A DNA stretch of 19,662 bases, taken from contig JASJEI010000152.1 in NCBI GenBank assembly GCA_030064795.1, forward strand, positions 1-19,662, in the 5' to 3' direction. This stretch comes from Pleurocapsa sp. MO_226.B13. GTDB lineage: Bacteria > Cyanobacteriota > Cyanobacteriia > Cyanobacteriales > Xenococcaceae. This document shows, piece after piece, positions 7,893-15,601 of this stretch. The translations under genes were made by a program, and so were the position numbers. The notes beneath the pieces are model-generated. The model worked only from the letters and a program-made list of their open reading frames with translations. It ran no database searches and was not told where the DNA came from. The number at the start of each line of letters is the position of its first letter. Within the stretch, counting starts at the first letter, position 1.

Positions 7893-9188
7893 TTATAAAA
7901 GATCGTGTTGGCTGGCAGGAGCTAAACTTTTGCTCTTACCATTACCATTTTGATAATTTTCGATTGGCTCAATTAGCACAAAGTCAGGGGAGGAAACAGC
8001 ACTATATCCAGATTTGTTCAGATAATTCCATAGCTGTAAAATATGAGAATGTTGCAAAGTCGATTGAGTTTTAATTAGATTATCTATGTAATCGAAGTAT
8101 CTGTTTCTACTATTGGCTTTTTGACTAACTCTTTGGGGATGGAAACAAAGAAATAAGTCTCTTAAGAAATCAGTTAAACTTGCTTTATTGTTTAGCTCTA
8201 ATAATTCTGTTAAATTAACTTCTAACTCTACTCGGTTAGGATCGTTTTCTAGGGTGTTGGTTTGAATAATATGATCGATGGCAAACTCCATCACCACATA
8301 CCTAATACTATCTGGTTCTCGATTAATCAAAAACCAAAAGAAAGGTAGAGCATTGGGGTAGTTATCTGCCAAAAACTCGTGATGCAGTCGATCTTTTAAG
8401 GATAATTGCTCAACTTTGGGAATTTTAGTGTGATGACCTAGATCTGGCTTTTGATATAGCTTCAACAAAGAATTATAAATACTGACATTGTGTTTAGAAT
8501 AGTGCTGTAGCAACCGATCTCTCATGACAGTATTATTGACATTGAAACTAGGAACTAGACAAGATACATCGGCAGGATAAAGCTGTACTAGTTTAGGGAG
8601 CGGTGTTTGCTCGATAAATTTAACTATTTCGATTGTCTCTGCATCCCAGTTCACTTCTTGAGCTTTGTTGGGTTGCTCTTCAGTCTTTTTTGGCTCACCT
8701 CCATCCCCAGTAGGGACGCGAGAACTATCGAGGGCTTGTGCAGCTTCTGCTATGGTTTGATTGTCAAATTGGCGATTGTTCAACTGGCGATCGCTAGACT
8801 TCGGCTCCTCAAACTGACGATCGCTAGACTTCGGCTCCTCAAACTGGCGGTTGTTCAACTGGCGATCGCTAGATTTCGGCTTCTCAAACTGATTCTCAGG
8901 TCGCTCGTTGCTAGCTGCTTCTTTCTCTGATTTAATTTTTAGGAGCAGATTTTTTTTAAAGTTAGTAAGGTTGGCATAGGAAGATTTAACTACGTCAACT
9001 TCTTTTTGACGTTTAATAGCACGATATTGATTTAGCAGCGATTTAATTTCAGCTTCTTCTGCTCGAATAGCATCTAATATACGTTCTTTTTCCTGAGTAG
9101 TTTCTGCGTCTATTGCACTTAATTCAGATTGATAATCCTTCAGACTTAGTTTGATTTGCTCTAATGTTAACTCTGTCGGTTTTGGCAT
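7893..9188 (-). CDS. Hypothetical coiled-coil protein with internal repeats
   Basis: I do not recognise this 431-residue protein. Residues 1-90 are charged and predicted to form a long helix or coiled coil. Residues 101-140 are tandem repeats: units of FE(K/E)PKSSDRQ, two of which are followed by LNNRQ. A polar linker runs to about 185. Residues 185-415 look like a compact, mainly helical globular domain (IVKFIEQTPLPKLVQLYP, LPFFWFLINREPDS, HILQLWNYL). There is no signal peptide, membrane helix, or known catalytic motif. It runs convergent to the kinase-like gene with a 15-bp gap, and its upstream side is a 424-bp AT-rich spacer. The layout of coiled coil, flexible repeats and globular domain suggests a scaffold or adaptor, but this is only inference. 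Confidence 0.8.
   Translation of the reverse strand: MPKPTELTLEQIKLSLKDYQSELSAIDAETTQEKERILDAIRAEEAEIKSLLNQYRAIKRQKEVDVVKSSYANLTNFKKNLLLKIKSEKEAASNERPENQFEKPKSSDRQLNNRQFEEPKSSDRQFEEPKSSDRQLNNRQFDNQTIAEAAQALDSSRVPTGDGGEPKKTEEQPNKAQEVNWDAETIEIVKFIEQTPLPKLVQLYPADVSCLVPSFNVNNTVMRDRLLQHYSKHNVSIYNSLLKLYQKPDLGHHTKIPKVEQLSLKDRLHHEFLADNYPNALPFFWFLINREPDSIRYVVMEFAIDHIIQTNTLENDPNRVELEVNLTELLELNNKASLTDFLRDLFLCFHPQRVSQKANSRNRYFDYIDNLIKTQSTLQHSHILQLWNYLNKSGYSAVSSPDFVLIEPIENYQNGNGKSKSLAPASQHDLL
8769..8888 (-). repeat. In-frame tandem repeats containing HIP1-like octamers
   Basis: This is a 120-bp block of 30- and 45-bp units inside the hypothetical coiled-coil gene, encoding residues 101-140. The units share the GATCGCTAGA(C/T)TTCGGCT(C/T)CTCAAACTG core on the plus strand. 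Units are arranged 15-10-15 residues. Most units carry GCGATCGC and one carries the one-base variant ACGATCGC. Unit lengths are multiples of three, so copy-number changes keep the frame. Confidence 0.8.
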
Positions 9189-9612
9189 GATTTTTAATAC
9201 TTTTGCTAGATATCTATCCTAAAAAATCAATATAAATTGACTATAGAATCATGAAAAAATTACCCAAAAACAATTTTTTGTTACCTAAAGTTATTGTTTA
9301 GTATACATTTTTATAATTACTTTAGTTGATTTTACTGAGATAATCAACAGAGGTAGATAAAATAGAGCAGAAAAAAACAAAAAAAGAGTGTCAGGAGAAC
9401 TATTGAAACGAAAAAGTAACAATTTTAACCAATTAACGCATAAAAACCCAAATAAATCTCAAAAAATCGCATATAAGCTAAATTCAGCGTTTAAGTGAGA
9501 TAGCGATCTGGCGATCGAGATTATTAGTAGGCAAGCAAGTCCAAAAGTCTCCTTGCTGTTTAATTTACCTAAAATACATATAGTCTTTTTAATAGTAATA
9601 AAACCAAGCTAA
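9189..9612. other. AT-rich spacer upstream of shc
   Basis: This 424-bp spacer lies between the divergent starts of the hypothetical coiled-coil gene and shc, so it should contain promoters for both. It is very AT-rich, with A-tracts around 9368-9386. Apart from a possible 31-codon TTG-start frame at 9403-9498 I see no gene, riboswitch or terminator. No convincing -35/-10 pair or Shine-Dalgarno sequence could be picked directly before the shc ATG. Confidence 0.5.
9403..9498 (+). CDS. Possible basic 31-residue small protein
   Basis: A TTG at 9403 is preceded by AGGAG at 9393-9397 (five bases of spacing) and opens a 31-residue frame rich in Lys, Asn and Gln (KRKSNNFNQL...AYKLNSAFK). An in-frame GTG at 9388 is an alternative start. 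It lies 114 bp upstream of shc. The Shine-Dalgarno match is better than for most genes in this window, but AT-rich DNA easily gives such Lys/Asn frames. No homologue is recognised and chance is the more likely explanation. Confidence 0.2.
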   Translation: MKRKSNNFNQLTHKNPNKSQKIAYKLNSAFK

Positions 9613-11541
9613 ATGGCGATCGTGTCTACAACCAAGTCCATATCTCCAGCAAAATTAAAACAGTCGCTCTCTCTTTCTCAGCAGTATTTACTTTCGATTC
9701 AGTACCCCGATGGCTATTGGTGGGCAGAATTGGAATCTAATGTCACAATTACTGCCGAAGTAGTCTTATTACACAAGATTTGGAAAAGCGATCGCACCAG
9801 ACCGATGGCTAAGGCTGAAGCCTATTTGCGATCGCAGCAGCGCGAACACGGTGGTTGGGAACTATACTATGGTGATGGTGGCGAGCTTTCTACTTCTGTG
9901 GAAGCTTATATGGCCCTGCGTTTATTGGGCGTACCCGCCTCAGATCCAGTTTTAGTTAGAGCGAAAAAGTTTATCCTACAACGGGGTGGTATCAGTAAGA
10001 CTCGCATCTTTACTAAGCTCCATCTAGCTTTGATCGGTTGTTATGACTGGCAAGGATTACCCTCAATTCCTCCTTGGATTATGCTCCTTCCCGAATCATC
10101 TCCCTTTACTATCTATGAGATGTCTAGTTGGGCTAGGGGTAGCACCGTACCGCTACTAATTGTCTTGGATCGCAAGCCTGTCTTCGATTTAGAAATGGCA
10201 ATTAATTTAGACGAATTATATGCCGAGGGAATAAATAACGTCCGTTACGAACTCCCCGCTAATAATGACTGGACGGATATTTTCTTGGGACTAGATAACG
10301 CTTTTAAATTTGCCGAAGATTTCAACCTAGTCCCCTTGCGCGAAGAAGGTTTGGCTGCTGCGGAGAAATGGGTCTTGTCAAGACAAGAGGCAACTGGCGA
10401 CTGGGGAGGTATTATTCCTGCTATGCTCAACTCTTTGTTATCTCTGCGTACCCTTAACTACAACGTTAACGATCCAATTATTCAAAGAGGTCTGGCTGCC
10501 ATTGATAATTTTGCCATCGAAACCGAAGATAGCTATCGGATTCAACCCTGTATTTCTCCCGTGTGGGATACTGCCTGGTGTTTGCGGGCTTTAGTTGAGT
10601 CGGGTATCGCTCCCGATCGCCAGGAGCTAGTCAAAGCAGGAGAATGGTTATTAAACCAGCAAATTCTCGATTATGGGGATTGGGCGGTGAAAAACCAAGG
10701 GGTGACTCCTGGAGGCTGGGCATTTGAATTTGATAATCGTTTTTACCCCGATATCGATGATTCGGCAGTGGTAGTCATGGGTTTGTCTCAGGTCAAGTTA
10801 CCCGATGAAGCCAATAAACGACAGGCGATCGCTCGTTGTGTTAACTGGATGGCATCTATGCAGTGTAAAGCTGGAGGTTGGGCAGCTTTCGATCTAGATA
10901 ACGACCAGGACTGGATTAATTTGATTCCCTATGGCGATCTCAAAGCGATGATCGACCCCAATACGGCCGATGTTACCGCTAGGGTATTGGAGATGCTGGG
11001 AGAATGCGGTTTGTCGATGACTCAACAGCGGATCGAAAAAGCGATCGCTTATTTAATCGCAGAACAAGAAACAGACGGTAGTTGGTTTGGACGTTGGGGA
11101 GTTAACTATATCTACGGGACGAGCGGAGTACTTTCTGCCCTCAGTGCGATCGCTCCCCAACGCTGTAAATCCCAGATAAAACGGGGGGCAGCATGGTTGG
11201 TAAGCTGTCAAAATTCTGACGGTGGTTGGGGTGAAACTTGTGCTAGCTATGACGATCCTAATTTGAAAGGTACGGGAACGAGTACGGCTTCTCAGACAGC
11301 CTGGGCAATAATCGGCTTAATTGCAGCCACCGAATCTACTCGGTTTGCAGCCCAGAAGTCTATCGTTCGGGGTGTAGAATATTTAATCCAAACTCAACGC
11401 GCCGATGGCACCTGGAACGAAGATTATTTTACTGGGACTGGTTTTCCCGGTCATTTTTATCTTAAATACCATCTTTATCAACAATATTTTCCTCTCCAGG
11501 CATTAGCTAGGTACAACAAAATGATGGCCAACGACCAATGA
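9613..11541 (+). CDS. shc: Squalene-hopene cyclase
   Basis: This monotopic membrane enzyme cyclises squalene to hopene and hopanol, the entry step of hopanoid lipids. The 642 residues are typical for the family. The protonating DxDD motif is present as D380-I-D382-D383 in FYPDIDDSAV. Several QW motifs are visible, including QREHGGWELYYGDGG, QATGDWGG, CKAGGWAAF, QETDGSWFGRWG and QNSDGGWGE. The GRWGVNYIYGT active-site stretch and the C-terminal FPGHFYLKYHLY block are intact. The ATG at 9613 gives a full N-terminus (SLSLSQQYLLSIQYPDGYWW). No strong ribosome-binding site precedes it. It converges with a sensor kinase gene whose stop lies 18 bp beyond. hpnB about 4 kb away supplies a second hopanoid function. 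Confidence 0.97.
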   Translation: MAIVSTTKSISPAKLKQSLSLSQQYLLSIQYPDGYWWAELESNVTITAEVVLLHKIWKSDRTRPMAKAEAYLRSQQREHGGWELYYGDGGELSTSVEAYMALRLLGVPASDPVLVRAKKFILQRGGISKTRIFTKLHLALIGCYDWQGLPSIPPWIMLLPESSPFTIYEMSSWARGSTVPLLIVLDRKPVFDLEMAINLDELYAEGINNVRYELPANNDWTDIFLGLDNAFKFAEDFNLVPLREEGLAAAEKWVLSRQEATGDWGGIIPAMLNSLLSLRTLNYNVNDPIIQRGLAAIDNFAIETEDSYRIQPCISPVWDTAWCLRALVESGIAPDRQELVKAGEWLLNQQILDYGDWAVKNQGVTPGGWAFEFDNRFYPDIDDSAVVVMGLSQVKLPDEANKRQAIARCVNWMASMQCKAGGWAAFDLDNDQDWINLIPYGDLKAMIDPNTADVTARVLEMLGECGLSMTQQRIEKAIAYLIAEQETDGSWFGRWGVNYIYGTSGVLSALSAIAPQRCKSQIKRGAAWLVSCQNSDGGWGETCASYDDPNLKGTGTSTASQTAWAIIGLIAATESTRFAAQKSIVRGVEYLIQTQRADGTWNEDYFTGTGFPGHFYLKYHLYQQYFPLQALARYNKMMANDQ

Positions 11542-11560
11542 CCAATGACCCGAAAGGGTC
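11533..11560. repeat. Heptamer repeat and short hairpin between convergent genes
   Basis: GACCAAT heptamers overlap the shc stop codon and run into a hairpin GACCC-GAAA-GGGTC at 11547-11560, a five-bp stem with a GNRA-type loop. The hairpin ends on the stop codon of the convergent kinase gene. No T-run follows on either strand, so it is a weak terminator candidate. It may simply be repeat debris. Confidence 0.35.
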
Positions 11561-12798
11561 TACGACAAACAAAAATAAACAGTCGCTCCGCGATCGCATT
11601 CTCCTTTTGCCCAGACTTTACCACCGTGGCGATAGATAATCCGTTGTACGGTAGCTAACCCAATACCCGTACCTGGAAATTCTGTTTGACTATGAAGGCG
11701 TTGAAAAGCACTGAAGAGTTTGTCTGCATATTCTGGATCGAAACCCGCACCATTATCCCGCACAAGATAGGTCGGTTGCTCGTCTATTCCTTCCATAATA
11801 TTAAATTCAATCTTACCGTGCGATCGCTTGGAGGTGTATTTCCAAGCATTATTGAAAAGATTACTCAAAACAATGGTTAGTAGTTGAGGGTCTCCTTTCA
11901 CCTGGAGATTAGGAGCAATAATAAATTCTACTTTGCGTTCGGGTTCTCTTGCCTGTAGTTCTTCGGCAAGATCGCCAGCGATCTTGCTGAGATTTACTTG
12001 AACCGACTTCATTTGACTGCGAGTTACTCTAGACAATTGCAACAAAGCATCAATCAGGTTGCTCATGCGTTCGCTGTTGGCTTGAATTCTTTGGATGTAA
12101 TGTCTAGCGCGAGCGTCTAGATAGGACTGGTAGTTTTGCCAGAGTATTTGGCTAAAACCATTGATCGCTCTTAAAGGTGCTTGTAAATCATGAGATACAG
12201 AATAAGAAAAAGATTCTAACTCTCTATTGGCTGCTTCCAACTGTAGAGTGCGTTGAGAAAGAGCCTCTTTGGTAGCTGCTAAATCGGGAATGTCACTGGA
12301 TGTATGTAATGAAGCGTATATCTTACCACTATCGTCGCGTAAAGGCGCGATCGTCGTGTCAAAATAATGAATCCCATCAGCTAGCGTCACCTCTTCTTGG
12401 ACGTGAAGTTCCTGTTGATAGATTAAAACTTGCTTTTGTTGCCAGATAATTTGGCGGGTATAATCTGGTGCAAAACATTCAGTAATTTTTTTTCCCTTTA
12501 CCAGTTCGGGGTTGGGCAACCCCAGACTTTTAGCTAGCTTAAGATTGATCAGAGAAATAGTTTTGTCGTGTATATTTGTTACGTAAATATACCAAGGGAG
12601 CAGATTAATTATTTTTTTTAGCTCTTTAAAAGATTGCGCCAGGTTTTGTCGTTCAAGCTGCCTGAAATTACTAAATTTCGGTTGAATTTGTTTTTTTTGA
12701 GTAATGTCGGTCACAATTCCGTTCATTTTGATTGCTTCTTTGGCAGAATTGTAACGAAGTTTTCCTGGAATCTGAATCCAGTAAATGTCGTAATTCAA
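11560..12798 (-). CDS. PAS-domain sensor histidine kinase, N-terminal PAS truncated
   Basis: This 412-residue soluble histidine kinase first has a half PAS/PAC segment (about 1-35, ending GIVTDITQKK). A complete PAS domain follows at about 60-170, then a short coiled coil and a HisKA domain with phospho-acceptor H203 in SVSHDLQAPLR. The HATPase_c domain has N317 in NLFNNAWKYT, DNGAGFD at 348-354, and GTGIGL at 376-381. All catalytic motifs are intact, so kinase activity is plausible. The start at 12798 is a TTG in the middle of a PAS fold, and the frame stays open upstream only to a stop at 12895-12897. The original protein probably began earlier with a full PAS domain, so sensing may be altered. 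No membrane segment is present. It converges with shc. Confidence 0.85.
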   Translation of the reverse strand: MNYDIYWIQIPGKLRYNSAKEAIKMNGIVTDITQKKQIQPKFSNFRQLERQNLAQSFKELKKIINLLPWYIYVTNIHDKTISLINLKLAKSLGLPNPELVKGKKITECFAPDYTRQIIWQQKQVLIYQQELHVQEEVTLADGIHYFDTTIAPLRDDSGKIYASLHTSSDIPDLAATKEALSQRTLQLEAANRELESFSYSVSHDLQAPLRAINGFSQILWQNYQSYLDARARHYIQRIQANSERMSNLIDALLQLSRVTRSQMKSVQVNLSKIAGDLAEELQAREPERKVEFIIAPNLQVKGDPQLLTIVLSNLFNNAWKYTSKRSHGKIEFNIMEGIDEQPTYLVRDNGAGFDPEYADKLFSAFQRLHSQTEFPGTGIGLATVQRIIYRHGGKVWAKGECDRGATVYFCLS

Positions 12799-13118
12799 GC
12801 GCGCAATCTCGACTGACTTTTTTTGTTTTGAGGGAAGTCTAAATCTACTGATTCTCGCTCTTGGGGATGAATCGATTCTTAAAAGCTGGTATGACTACCA
12901 TCAAAATTATCTAAGCCTAAAATACTACATCCAAAAGTACAGCGGTTCGTAAGTTTACCCTTTAGAGTTAAAAACAGAAAATCCAAGTAATTTTAGATTG
13001 CCGATGTAACATGGTTACAATCCATTTGCCAGTCGCGATCGGCAACAGACTTTTGGCTGTATTTAATATAAAATGGCTAGACTTGTATTCTCTTCAGTTA
13101 CTCTTAACTTAAAATACG
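12799..13118. other. Spacer between divergent kinase and methyltransferase genes
   Basis: This 320-bp stretch lies between two divergent genes. The first roughly 95 bp still read in frame with the truncated PAS kinase and could be remains of its coding region. The rest should hold promoters. TTGTAT at about 13083 and TAAAAT just before the ATG at 13119 are the only weak promoter-like boxes. I see no RNA gene or terminator. Confidence 0.4.
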
Positions 13119-13730
13119 ATGGATGCCAGACAATATGCTCCTGCTACCCAACGCAACCGAGAACCAATTCTCCAAGTGTTAAAAAGTGTTATCGCTCCCC
13201 AAAGCAATATTTTAGAAATCGCCAGTGGTACGGGAGAACACGCAATTTTCTTTGCCGAACATTTTTCGTCGTCTACTTGGATTCCAAGCGATATTAATCC
13301 GACAGCAAGAGAAAGTATTATCGCCTGGAAAAACGATCGGGGTATTGATAATTTAGCTTTACCTCTAAATATTGATGTCAGCAACAGTAATTGGATCGAG
13401 CAGGTGACAGATCGAGAGATCGATGTAATTATCAATATTAATATGATCCATATTTCTCCTTGGGATGCTTGTTTGGGTTTAGTTAGAGGTGCAGGGCAAA
13501 TTTTGCCTCCAGGTGGCATTCTTTATCTATACGGCCCTTATAAACGTCACGGAGAACATACTGCTATCAGTAATGCTCAGTTCGATCTTTCTTTACGCAG
13601 TCGCAATCCACTGTGGGGCGTTAGAGATTTAGAAAAAGTAATCGAAACCGCAGCCAAAGAAAGCTTAAAATTGCAACAAGTGTTCGAGATGCCAGCCAAT
13701 AATTTATCAGTTATTTTTAGCAAGGGCTAG
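13119..13730 (+). CDS. DUF938 SAM-dependent methyltransferase-like protein
   Basis: This 203-residue cytoplasmic protein belongs to the DUF938 family of methyltransferase-fold proteins. The start MDARQYAPATQRNREPIL is characteristic of the family. A SAM motif I variant LEIASGTGEHAIFF lies near residues 30-43, followed by IPSDINPTA and ININMIHISPW, then GGILYLYGPYK, where the cofactor pocket is completed. The C-terminus NPLWGVRDLE and MPANNLSVIF is also typical. Length is normal. The substrate is not known. The downstream membrane-tailed response regulator begins 16 bp later, so the two may be co-transcribed. A functional link between them is not evident. The ATG at 13119 gives the conserved N-terminus. 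Confidence 0.9.
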   Translation: MDARQYAPATQRNREPILQVLKSVIAPQSNILEIASGTGEHAIFFAEHFSSSTWIPSDINPTARESIIAWKNDRGIDNLALPLNIDVSNSNWIEQVTDREIDVIININMIHISPWDACLGLVRGAGQILPPGGILYLYGPYKRHGEHTAISNAQFDLSLRSRNPLWGVRDLEKVIETAAKESLKLQQVFEMPANNLSVIFSKG

Positions 13731-13746
13731 AAATTATTCAGATTTT

Positions 13747-14535
13747 ATGACGATCAAAATTTTCCTTGTAGACGATCAGTGTTTAATGCAAGAAGGGATC
13801 AAAGCGATCTTGAAAGATGAATCAGAAATCAACATAGTAGGTACGGCTAAAGATGGTCAAGAGGCGATCGCTCTGGTGCAAAAGCTTCAGCCAGATATTG
13901 TCTTGCTAGATATCGAAATGCCAAAAATTAATGGTATTGCCGTCACCAAATATATCGACAGATTTTTACCTAATACCCAAGTAATTATTCTTTCTGGTCA
14001 TGGTAGTCAAGCCTATGTTCGGCGAGCATTAGAGGCTGGTGCAGTTAGTTATGTCTTAAAAGATAGTTTAGCCGAAGACCTCAAACAAGCAATCTATTCT
14101 TTGCAGCGGGGTTATGCCTATATGGAAGCTAAATTATTAAATCGGGCATTAAATAAATTTCGTAATCGCGATCGCGCCGAGGAAGATGTCGTTCATTCAT
14201 CGAAAAAAACTACTTATATTCAAAGATACCGCAAACACATTTATATTCCTTCTAGTTTGCGCAATTGCCAATACCCTCAGATCGAAAGCTTAGTCGATAA
14301 CCAAACTAGTTCCAAAAAAACCCACCCTGGAATCAATAAATCTAGCCTCGCGCCAATACTCGAAGCATCATCTCCTGACGAAATCCAAACCGCCAGCGAA
14401 CTTTCAGCCAATCTCCAAGCTCTCTCTTCCCCAGCAGCACCAAAAAAAAAGAACCAAAAACAATTGCGCCAAAGAATTATCTGGCTGATTCTGGCGATCG
14501 CTAGTTTTATTTTAACCATCGCAATCTTTCAGTAA
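13747..14535 (+). CDS. NarL-type receiver with C-terminal membrane anchor
   Basis: This 262-residue protein starts with a complete receiver domain (residues 1-120): acidic pair D9/D10, phospho-acceptor D55 in LLDIEMP, S83 in IILSGHG, and K105 in YVLKDS. This is the pattern of NarL/FixJ response regulators. The LuxR-type helix-turn-helix that normally follows is absent. After an amphipathic stretch (KLLNRALNKFRNRDR) there is a low-complexity Ser/Pro/Ala-rich linker at about 165-230. A basic patch (KKKNQKQLRQR) then precedes one hydrophobic helix at about 243-261 that ends the protein. The basic patch before the helix fits a tail anchor with the receiver in the cytoplasm. Output is probably protein-protein interaction at a membrane rather than transcription. 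Cyanobacterial relatives with this layout may exist, but I cannot verify that here. Confidence 0.87.
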   Translation: MTIKIFLVDDQCLMQEGIKAILKDESEINIVGTAKDGQEAIALVQKLQPDIVLLDIEMPKINGIAVTKYIDRFLPNTQVIILSGHGSQAYVRRALEAGAVSYVLKDSLAEDLKQAIYSLQRGYAYMEAKLLNRALNKFRNRDRAEEDVVHSSKKTTYIQRYRKHIYIPSSLRNCQYPQIESLVDNQTSSKKTHPGINKSSLAPILEASSPDEIQTASELSANLQALSSPAAPKKKNQKQLRQRIIWLILAIASFILTIAIFQ

Positions 14536-14552
14536 CTGTCAGTGGTTAGTGG

Positions 14553-14580
14553 GTAGAGACGCGATATATCGCGTCTGTAC
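14553..14580. terminator. Palindrome between convergent genes
   Basis: A perfect 20-bp palindrome with half-site AGACGCGATA sits at 14557-14576, and the pairing extends outward to 28 bp with one mismatch. It lies between the convergent ends of the membrane-tailed receiver (14535) and the Crp-type gene (14655). It is flanked on both sides by near-direct repeats of AGTGGTTAGT. A stem this long could act as a two-way terminator. The same type of palindrome is, to my knowledge, a dispersed repeat in many cyanobacterial genomes. There is no T-run. Confidence 0.5.
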
Positions 14581-14654
14581 AGTAGTTAGTGGTTAGTTAC
14601 TGCTTCTCCCCCCGCCTCTTGATTTCCTTATTCCTTGTTCCTTCTCTTTTTGAC

Positions 14655-15443
14655 CTATTTTAACGGCCACCAGGATACTTTATCCCTGGTAGCACCGTAT
14701 ACTGCTTTGAGTTCTTCTGGATTGATTACGTGGACTAAATCATTTTGAGTGCCTTTTGGAGTTTTTAAGATGCCAATTTTAGTCATTCCTTTGAGGACTT
14801 GTTCGACAGTGCGATGATTTAACTGGCAAGCCTTGGCAATTATTTCTATCGGTAAATCAAAGACAAACACACCATCATCTTGAGGTTGATTGCCAAGTTC
14901 TCTCTCTTGATAAATTAAAGCTCTGAGTAATGCAGCTACAGCTTGGGGTGGATAGGCACTACAGTTGAGTAGATGATATTGAAACTTTTCTTGTAGTTCA
15001 AACATGATTCCATAACGCTGGCGAAACAGTTCGGACTCTTGATGGATCGCTTTAACTATTTCTAAGGGAATTTTAACCACGTCTGCTGTCTTATAAGCCT
15101 CTACCAAACTAGGAAAAGCACGAGAAACTTTGCCAAAACTCAGAGCCAGATTTTGCATGCCAAAACAACTGTTTGGATAGGTTATAGCAATAAAGCGGTC
15201 TAAAGGAGTACTGCGAACCACAATTGGCCCCCCAAAAACGATCGCATAAAGATATTCTAGGGATGCATCATTGCGAAATGCGGTGTAAACTGGGCGATTG
15301 GAATATAGCTTTTCTACAATTAATTGCTCTGGTTTGAGATATTTGGTCAATACAGATCGATCTAAATCTTTAAACAAAAAGTTTCTTGTAGTTAAAGATT
15401 CGATTAACTCAAGCTTTTTTGACTCGCTAGCTGACTTCCTCAT
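14655..15443 (-). CDS. Crp/Fnr-type transcriptional regulator
   Basis: This 262-residue soluble protein has the Crp/Fnr layout. A beta-rich effector-like domain spans about residues 35-135 (LKPEQLIVEKLYSNRPVYTAF, VFGGPIVVRS). A long dimerisation helix runs at about 145-175, and a winged helix-turn-helix at about 190-235 contains LPIEIIAKACQLNHRTVEQVLKGMTKIGIL. The cyclic-nucleotide signature (RxE...RS/T in the phosphate-binding cassette) is not evident, and there is no Cys cluster for an iron-sulfur centre. The ligand is therefore unknown. It is divergent from the SLC13 permease with a 158-bp gap, so regulation of that transporter is a reasonable but untested guess. The ATG at 15443 is the first in frame, and no strong ribosome-binding site is seen. 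Confidence 0.8.
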   Translation of the reverse strand: MRKSASESKKLELIESLTTRNFLFKDLDRSVLTKYLKPEQLIVEKLYSNRPVYTAFRNDASLEYLYAIVFGGPIVVRSTPLDRFIAITYPNSCFGMQNLALSFGKVSRAFPSLVEAYKTADVVKIPLEIVKAIHQESELFRQRYGIMFELQEKFQYHLLNCSAYPPQAVAALLRALIYQERELGNQPQDDGVFVFDLPIEIIAKACQLNHRTVEQVLKGMTKIGILKTPKGTQNDLVHVINPEELKAVYGATRDKVSWWPLK

Positions 15444-15586
15444 TTATGTTAATTAATATTTGCCCTATCTTAAGTCTGCCTCAACTTGGGAAACTAATTT
15501 AAATTTATTTTGAACTGAATCGAAATTGCATCGCAAAACATTTCAAATTTTTTTGTGATATATTTGGGTACTGATTTACATTTATC

Positions 15587-15593
15587 AAGGGGA
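15587..15593 (+). promoter_or_regulatory. Ribosome-binding site of the SLC13 permease
   Basis: AAGGGGA lies eight bases before the ATG at 15602. It is a clear Shine-Dalgarno match and fixes this start. A TGTGA half-site lies at about 15553-15557 in the same intergenic region but has no matching TCACA partner. Confidence 0.6.
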
Positions 15594-15601
15594 ATTCAAG
15601 T

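Noticed and set aside
7884..7910. CGATC/GATCG hairpin between the convergent genes as a terminator
   Set aside because: The stem is five bp with a 12-nt loop and no strong T-run. GATCG pairs are common here because of HIP1-like sequence.
13109..13519. 136-codon minus-strand frame
   Set aside because: It is the shadow of the DUF938 methyltransferase gene, which has clear motifs on the plus strand.
15570..15581. GTA-N6-TAC as an NtcA site upstream of the SLC13 permease
   Set aside because: NtcA sites need GTA-N8-TAC. The spacing is two bases short.
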